A stretch of DNA of 64,000 bases, from positions 1 through 64,000 of the forward strand of contig JBGQBO010000009.1 of the NCBI GenBank assembly GCA_041494885.1, given 5' to 3'. A model generated the notes under the pieces. That model made no database searches, had not been told where the DNA came from, and was given only the letters and a program-made list of their open reading frames with translations. Of this stretch, positions 60,113 to 64,000 are shown in pieces. This DNA comes from JAIQFV01 sp041494885 (GTDB lineage Bacteria > Acidobacteriota > Terriglobia > JAIQFV01). The position numbers were made by a program, and so were the translations under genes. How positions within the stretch are numbered: position 1 is the stretch's first letter; each line of letters starts with the position of its first letter.

Positions 60113-60676
60113 TCACTTGACTTGTGACATACCCTGCAGCGTCGCTAAGAAGTCGGATACATACTTGCGATCCCCATCATAGAACACCACAATCCTGCTG
60201 TTGTCGATGAGACAATACGTCAGGGCTCTTGTTGCGATCTCACGGTGTTTAAATTCCAAGCAATAAGCAACGGTCCTATCAATCGGAAGAGTTGTAATTG
60301 AACGAGGCGTGAAACCATTCTGCTGTTCTTGCCAACTAAGGACCCCAAAGAACTGCTGATGATCAGATCCATAGGAGAGGGGTCGATCCCCCGGCAGATG
60401 TAAAGGATAAAAACCTATCTGACCATAGAGGCCCTTTTTGATTGGCATTCCTAAGGGCAAGTGCCACATGCTCGGCCGATCTTTCCCAACACCGCTGACA
60501 TAGAAGGCACTTGGTACAGGAATCTTCCATTCACGGTAATAGAGGAATTGCCCGTGGAAGAGATGCCACGCCGGTCCCCAGAAAGGAACTGAGACAAAAA
60601 TCAGCACCAGCAACCCTAAAAACATCACCCCACAACTAACCCATTTGTTCACTTTCACTTTGATCACTGCGATCAC
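60113..60676 (-). CDS. single-pass membrane protein of unknown function, about 187 aa
   Basis: One N-terminal membrane helix (GVMFLGLLVLIFVSVPFWG) is followed by a soluble domain rich in aromatic residues (FLYYREWKIPVPSAFYV, FGVLSWQEQQNGFTP) that ends in a helix (YVSDFLATLQGMS). Not recognised. The start is a GTG at 60676 or one of the next GTGs (60667, with AAGGTGAT upstream). Topology: short cytoplasmic N-terminus, domain outside. Confidence 0.6.
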   Translation of the reverse strand: MIAVIKVKVNKWVSCGVMFLGLLVLIFVSVPFWGPAWHLFHGQFLYYREWKIPVPSAFYVSGVGKDRPSMWHLPLGMPIKKGLYGQIGFYPLHLPGDRPLSYGSDHQQFFGVLSWQEQQNGFTPRSITTLPIDRTVAYCLEFKHREIATRALTYCLIDNSRIVVFYDGDRKYVSDFLATLQGMSQVK

Positions 60677-60747
60677 CTTTGTTAGAGGAACTCTGAACGA
60701 GAAGGTTCACTTAGCAATGTGCTTCTTTTCAATAAGAATAATAAGAA

Positions 60748-60843
60748 GGGTCACACATCTCAATTTTCATTTTGCTTTAGTATAAGGCTCCTCGACCAGC
60801 TTGGGAATATGATCTCATCGGAAATGAAAAGATCAGGCCCCCA
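60748..60843. repeat. R1-type repeat, diverged copy
   Basis: AGGGTCACACATCTCAATTTTCAT (in pieces) on the left and GAAATGAAAAGATCAGGCCCC on the right match the arms of the repeat at 296-607. Confidence 0.55.
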
Positions 60844-60947
60844 GGTCCTGTTGCCCCTCCAATCCTGTTCCGCGCCACACCAATTCTTAATGCATCAGGT
60901 TCCCTTGGTTAATCTCCTATTCACCCCGGGAAAGGCTGCTGTCATCA

Positions 60948-62834
60948 TTAATACGGAATGGTCTCGTGGTAGAAGGACTTCCAGTCGAGTATCCATCCGG
61001 GCGTGCTGACGCGGCCGTATTCAATGAAGTACACATTGCCATTGTCATCGGTGACAAAGATGACCGGCGACGTGGTACCCGGTGGATCCTCCATCCACCT
61101 CGAGGCCGTAATGCTCTGCAGGTTCGGGGCGTTCTGCGGAGTGGCGCCCGGTGCCCACAAGTGAGTGTCGAAGAACCGCCACTCGGACCAGGCCTGATTG
61201 CCGTACATTGGAGTGAACCACAACTTGTTCCCGCCACTGGTGGGAAGAGCAAGCATGAAGCCGCGGGCGGCCTCGTCCCAGGTCATGTCGATGTCGCGCC
61301 ACGCACTGACTCCCGGGGGACGGGTGAGCTTTATGGGCGTGGTCCATCCCGCCTGCCCCAGGGAAGTTCTCCAGATCTCACCCGAGGCATCCACCATGGC
61401 CGCCCATACGACTCCGTTGTAGTTGAGGGCAGTGATCGACCGGAACGTCCCGTTAGCGACGGTGAACCAGCCGCCCCAGGTCGAGTCGGAGATCTTTGCC
61501 CGAACGAAGGCCCCTCCCTCAGTGGTCGCGAAGAGAAGGCATCGGCCCTGCATATCGGTGGAAGTGTCGATGTCGACCACAGTGTTGGCGATTCCCTGGA
61601 GACCAAAGTCGGTCCACAAGCTCCAGCCCCCATTTGAGAGAACCCAGCGAGTAAAGATTCTCTGGTTGTTTATCACGACGAAAACTTGGGGTCTGGCAGT
61701 GGCGTCAACGGAACAGGCTGCAACCTTTGTGAGTTTCACCCCTTGGAGAGGAGTGTCGAGGCTCTTCCAGAAGCCGAAGCTGCTGTTGTAGGTGGGGGTG
61801 GAACCTGAACGCGCTCGATAGACTAACTGATTCAAGTCGCTGTCGATTGCGAAGACCGCTGTTGCCGACGCATTATCGGGACGGCGATGGACAGCGATAT
61901 TTGAGGCGAACCGGGGGGCGTCCCGGAACCGCTCCACGCTGGCTCCGCCATTATCCTGGTGATCCGGGGTGTCGTTGGTGCAGACCGGAGCCAGCTGGGA
62001 GAAGTCGGCCGGTCCTCCACCATGCCCGACTCCGATGACGCTCCATTTGCCCTGGGCGTTCTTGAAAATGATGGGTGATCCGGACGAGCCGCCAACCGTA
62101 TCGCAGTCATGAATCACGACATCATTGGGGACACTCGTGAGGGAGCAATTCGCGTGAATCATCCCCGCCGCCCAGCGGGAATTGCAGCCCACCGTATCGC
62201 GGTTCGTACCGTCAAAAACAGGCGCCGTGTGCATTTGGATCGCCCACATGCCATGATTGCTGCCCACCCAGCCGCAGTTCGTTGTGTCCCACTGCATGTT
62301 GTCCCACGTGACGGAGTCGCTGTCGTTGTAAGGAAAGTGATGGCGTGTGTACGCGGGGTTTTCGAGCGCTGTGCCCAGAGACGGCAAGGCGGGGGCCAGC
62401 GCCAGCGGGGTCAAATCAAGTCCGGTCGTGTCCGTCCAGTTATCAATCCGAGCGATGGCCCAGTCCATTCCCGTGCCCAGGACCGATTCACCGGCGCGGG
62501 AGCCGACCACGACATGCGTTACGTCGCCCCGTGGAACGTGTTTCTCGTCGGCCACGACACGGTCCGGGTGAAAGTTTGGGTAGAATCGAAGACCCGTTTG
62601 CCAGGTCCCATCGGTTGTGTTTTCGAAGCAGTGCGCCGCTGCCACGATATGGTTGGAGTCAATGAGAAAGGCCGTGCACCCGTTGTTAAGGAAGCCCACG
62701 GCATTGTAAGGTCGGCCGGGGTTTTGAGGGAGTTGTGTGTAAGATCGATTGCAGTATAGCGTCGCGGAAGTCTTACTGGCCCACACAACCAACAGCAAGA
62801 CGGGGAACAACAACGTGATGATTTTTGATTTCAC
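60948..62834 (-). CDS. secreted trypsin-like serine protease with C-terminal propeller-like repeats
   Basis: The start is GTG at 62834, with a perfect SD AAGGAGGT six bases away, opening a signal peptide (IITLLFPVLLLVVWASKTSA); an open frame upstream is not needed. The S1-type triad is visible: His in VAAAHCFENT, Asp in GMDWAIARID, and Ser in GGSSGSPII. The remaining about 320 residues contain repeats with tryptophan-rich strands (WSLWTDFGLQG, WGGWFTVANG, WSEWRFFDTH), suggesting a beta-propeller or tectonin-like lectin domain. It probably cleaves extracellular proteins. Full-length: 628 aa. Confidence 0.88.
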   Translation of the reverse strand: MKSKIITLLFPVLLLVVWASKTSATLYCNRSYTQLPQNPGRPYNAVGFLNNGCTAFLIDSNHIVAAAHCFENTTDGTWQTGLRFYPNFHPDRVVADEKHVPRGDVTHVVVGSRAGESVLGTGMDWAIARIDNWTDTTGLDLTPLALAPALPSLGTALENPAYTRHHFPYNDSDSVTWDNMQWDTTNCGWVGSNHGMWAIQMHTAPVFDGTNRDTVGCNSRWAAGMIHANCSLTSVPNDVVIHDCDTVGGSSGSPIIFKNAQGKWSVIGVGHGGGPADFSQLAPVCTNDTPDHQDNGGASVERFRDAPRFASNIAVHRRPDNASATAVFAIDSDLNQLVYRARSGSTPTYNSSFGFWKSLDTPLQGVKLTKVAACSVDATARPQVFVVINNQRIFTRWVLSNGGWSLWTDFGLQGIANTVVDIDTSTDMQGRCLLFATTEGGAFVRAKISDSTWGGWFTVANGTFRSITALNYNGVVWAAMVDASGEIWRTSLGQAGWTTPIKLTRPPGVSAWRDIDMTWDEAARGFMLALPTSGGNKLWFTPMYGNQAWSEWRFFDTHLWAPGATPQNAPNLQSITASRWMEDPPGTTSPVIFVTDDNGNVYFIEYGRVSTPGWILDWKSFYHETIPY

Positions 62835-63260
62835 AAGACCTCCTTTTTTATCTAACGGATGGGACTTGATGACGTGGTGGGGTCGCATCTCCTAATCTTC
62901 ATCGGTCGGCCCCTCCCTGAGAGGCGATTGAGTGACAACCGAGGTTGTCCGTGAAATGAAAAGTGTGAAGATAAGGGCCTTGTTTTCAGTGGCTGGCCAG
63001 GTGGAAGTGTAGAGCTTGCACAGGGCGAATTCAAGAGGGACGTCATTCTGGAAGATGATAGTTGATAGGTTTTAGGTCTTAGGGAAAACCAGTGGGCCGT
63101 GACTGGGGGGCTGAATGGAAAGTTGCAGGAGAATTTTAAATGGGAACCCAAAGAGGTCCATCAACGTATTAGTATGAAAGGCGGAATATCCCAGCATACT
63201 TCGAATACCGGCGCCGCTTGAGGCCACGCTGGATTCTAAAAGAAAGGACTGCCATAAACG
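62835..63260. other. gap with R1-related repeat, no gene seen
   Basis: The repeat-like stretch 62887-62990 (GAGAGGCGATTGAGTGA ... GAAATGAAAAGTGTGAAGAT) is related to that at 59890-60000. The last 60 bases precede the permease start and carry AAAGGA about 15 bases upstream. Confidence 0.5.
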
Positions 63261-64000
63261 ATGGAATCCCTTCTTCAAGACATCAGGTTTGGAGTGAGGC
63301 TGTTATGGAAGGACAAGGGCTTCGCGATTACGGCCATCGCCACGTTGACCCTGTGTATCGCGGCCAATGCGGCGATCTTCAGTGTCATTCAGTCGGTGAT
63401 ATTGAAACCGCTCCCGGTCGTGGACTCGGATCGCCTCCTGTTCCTCTACAACAGCTATCCCAATGTGGGCGTGAAGAAATCGAGCAACGGGGCGGCCGAC
63501 TACTATGATCGGCTCCGCGATGTCACCGTGTTTGAAGAAATCGCCATGTACAACGATTCCGGGGTGACCCTGGGTGAAAAGGGCTCGGTCCAACGGGCCA
63601 AGTGCCAGAACGTGACCCCGTCGTTCTTCCGGTTGTTGCGTTCGAAGCCGAAGCTGGGCCGCATCTTTGCCCCCGAAGAGGGTGAGATCGGCAACGAGCG
63701 CCGAGTCATCCTGAGTTATCCCTTGTGGCAGGAACTCTACGGTGGCGACCGATCCATCCTGGGGAAAGATCTTCGGATTTTTGGCAATCCCTTCACCATC
63801 GTGGGCGTCATGCCGAAGGACTTCCGGTATTTAGATCCTGAAGTTCGTCTGTGGAGGCCGCTGGCTTTTACGGCTGAGGTGAAAGAGGGGCGGCACAGCA
63901 ACAGTTGGGACATGGTCGGCCGTTTGAAGCCCGGGGCGACCCTCGAACAGGCCCAAGCCCAGGTCAATGCCCTGAATACCGCGAACCTCGACCGCTTTCC
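63261..64000 (+). CDS. ADOP-type (MacB-like) ABC permease, 3' part beyond the window
   Basis: From ATG 63261 the frame stays open to the window end (246 codons). It begins MESLLQDIRFGVRLLWKDKG, then a membrane helix with the typical LTLCIAANAAIFSVIQSVILKPLPV, which is the start of acidobacterial duplicated orphan permeases. A MacB-type periplasmic core domain follows (PSFFRLLRSKPKLGRIFAPEEG, ILGKDLRIFGNPFTIVGVMP). Full proteins of this kind are about 800 aa. They are permeases without their own ATPase; the family is very expanded in Acidobacteriota. The LolD-like ATPase at 42372-43085 may serve such proteins. Confidence 0.92.
   Translation, partial: MESLLQDIRFGVRLLWKDKGFAITAIATLTLCIAANAAIFSVIQSVILKPLPVVDSDRLLFLYNSYPNVGVKKSSNGAADYYDRLRDVTVFEEIAMYNDSGVTLGEKGSVQRAKCQNVTPSFFRLLRSKPKLGRIFAPEEGEIGNERRVILSYPLWQELYGGDRSILGKDLRIFGNPFTIVGVMPKDFRYLDPEVRLWRPLAFTAEVKEGRHSNSWDMVGRLKPGATLEQAQAQVNALNTANLDRF

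Overview
The window looks like a chromosomal segment of a soil or subsurface Acidobacteriota genome. This is an inference. It rests on the ADOP-type (MacB-like) orphan permease starting at the right edge, the mix of DUF4097, SYLF, DUF3857 and glyoxalase-like proteins, and intergenic regions rich in palindromic short repeats. No rRNA, tRNA, CRISPR array, prophage or intact insertion sequence was recognised. Recurrent TTG and GTG starts with good Shine-Dalgarno (SD) sequences occur.

Layout. 1-2.4 kb: repeat-rich DNA, a hypothetical gene, and a RelA/SpoT-domain gene broken by an in-frame TAA with a small overlapping partner. 2.4-6.7 kb: secreted M16 peptidase, DinB-like protein, and a 2Fe-2S protein. 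6.7-8.1 kb: non-coding palindromic DNA. 8.1-14.9 kb: a secreted protein, a phasin-like protein, and a leftward cluster of four cytoplasmic beta/Ig-like proteins of unknown function followed by a polyprenyl synthase and a geranylgeranyl-reductase-like flavoprotein. 15.5-20.8 kb: RsbRD-like sensor, HGSNAT-type acyltransferase, a candidate selenoprotein of the ArsC/Spx family (TGA at the first CxxC cysteine plus a SECIS-like hairpin), a Cys-rich small protein, two exported proteins and a STAS protein. 21-24 kb: SDR, amidohydrolase, BioY and a 7Fe ferredoxin. 24.5-31.6 kb: penicillin-binding protein, RecA, zinc-ribbon TPR protein, then acetyl-CoA acetyltransferase, dienelactone hydrolase and 3-hydroxybutyryl-CoA dehydrogenase.

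32-37.4 kb: ArsR regulator with two operators and a VOC protein, TatA, ornithine-cyclodeaminase-like enzyme, a GAF-GAF sigma54 activator coupled to YjbQ. 37.7-43 kb: small membrane protein, SYLF protein, histidine kinase and sigma54 response regulator (GAFTDA variant) and a MacB/LolD-like ATPase. 43.3-46.4 kb: ECF sigma, HEAT-repeat anti-sigma and two DUF4097 proteins in one operon. 46.6-52.8 kb: small metabolic enzymes (hotdog thioesterase, class II aldolase, alpha/beta hydrolase, glyoxalase-like proteins, methyltransferase). 52.9-56.9 kb: two overlapping DUF3857/transglutaminase-like genes, one lacking the catalytic residues. 57.5-64 kb: CxxCH membrane protein, RelB/RelE-type toxin-antitoxin pair with a palindromic operator, trypsin-like protease, ADOP permease.

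The two items most worth following up are the candidate selenoprotein (17283-17630) and the undescribed six-gene isoprenoid/beta-protein cluster (9587-14911).
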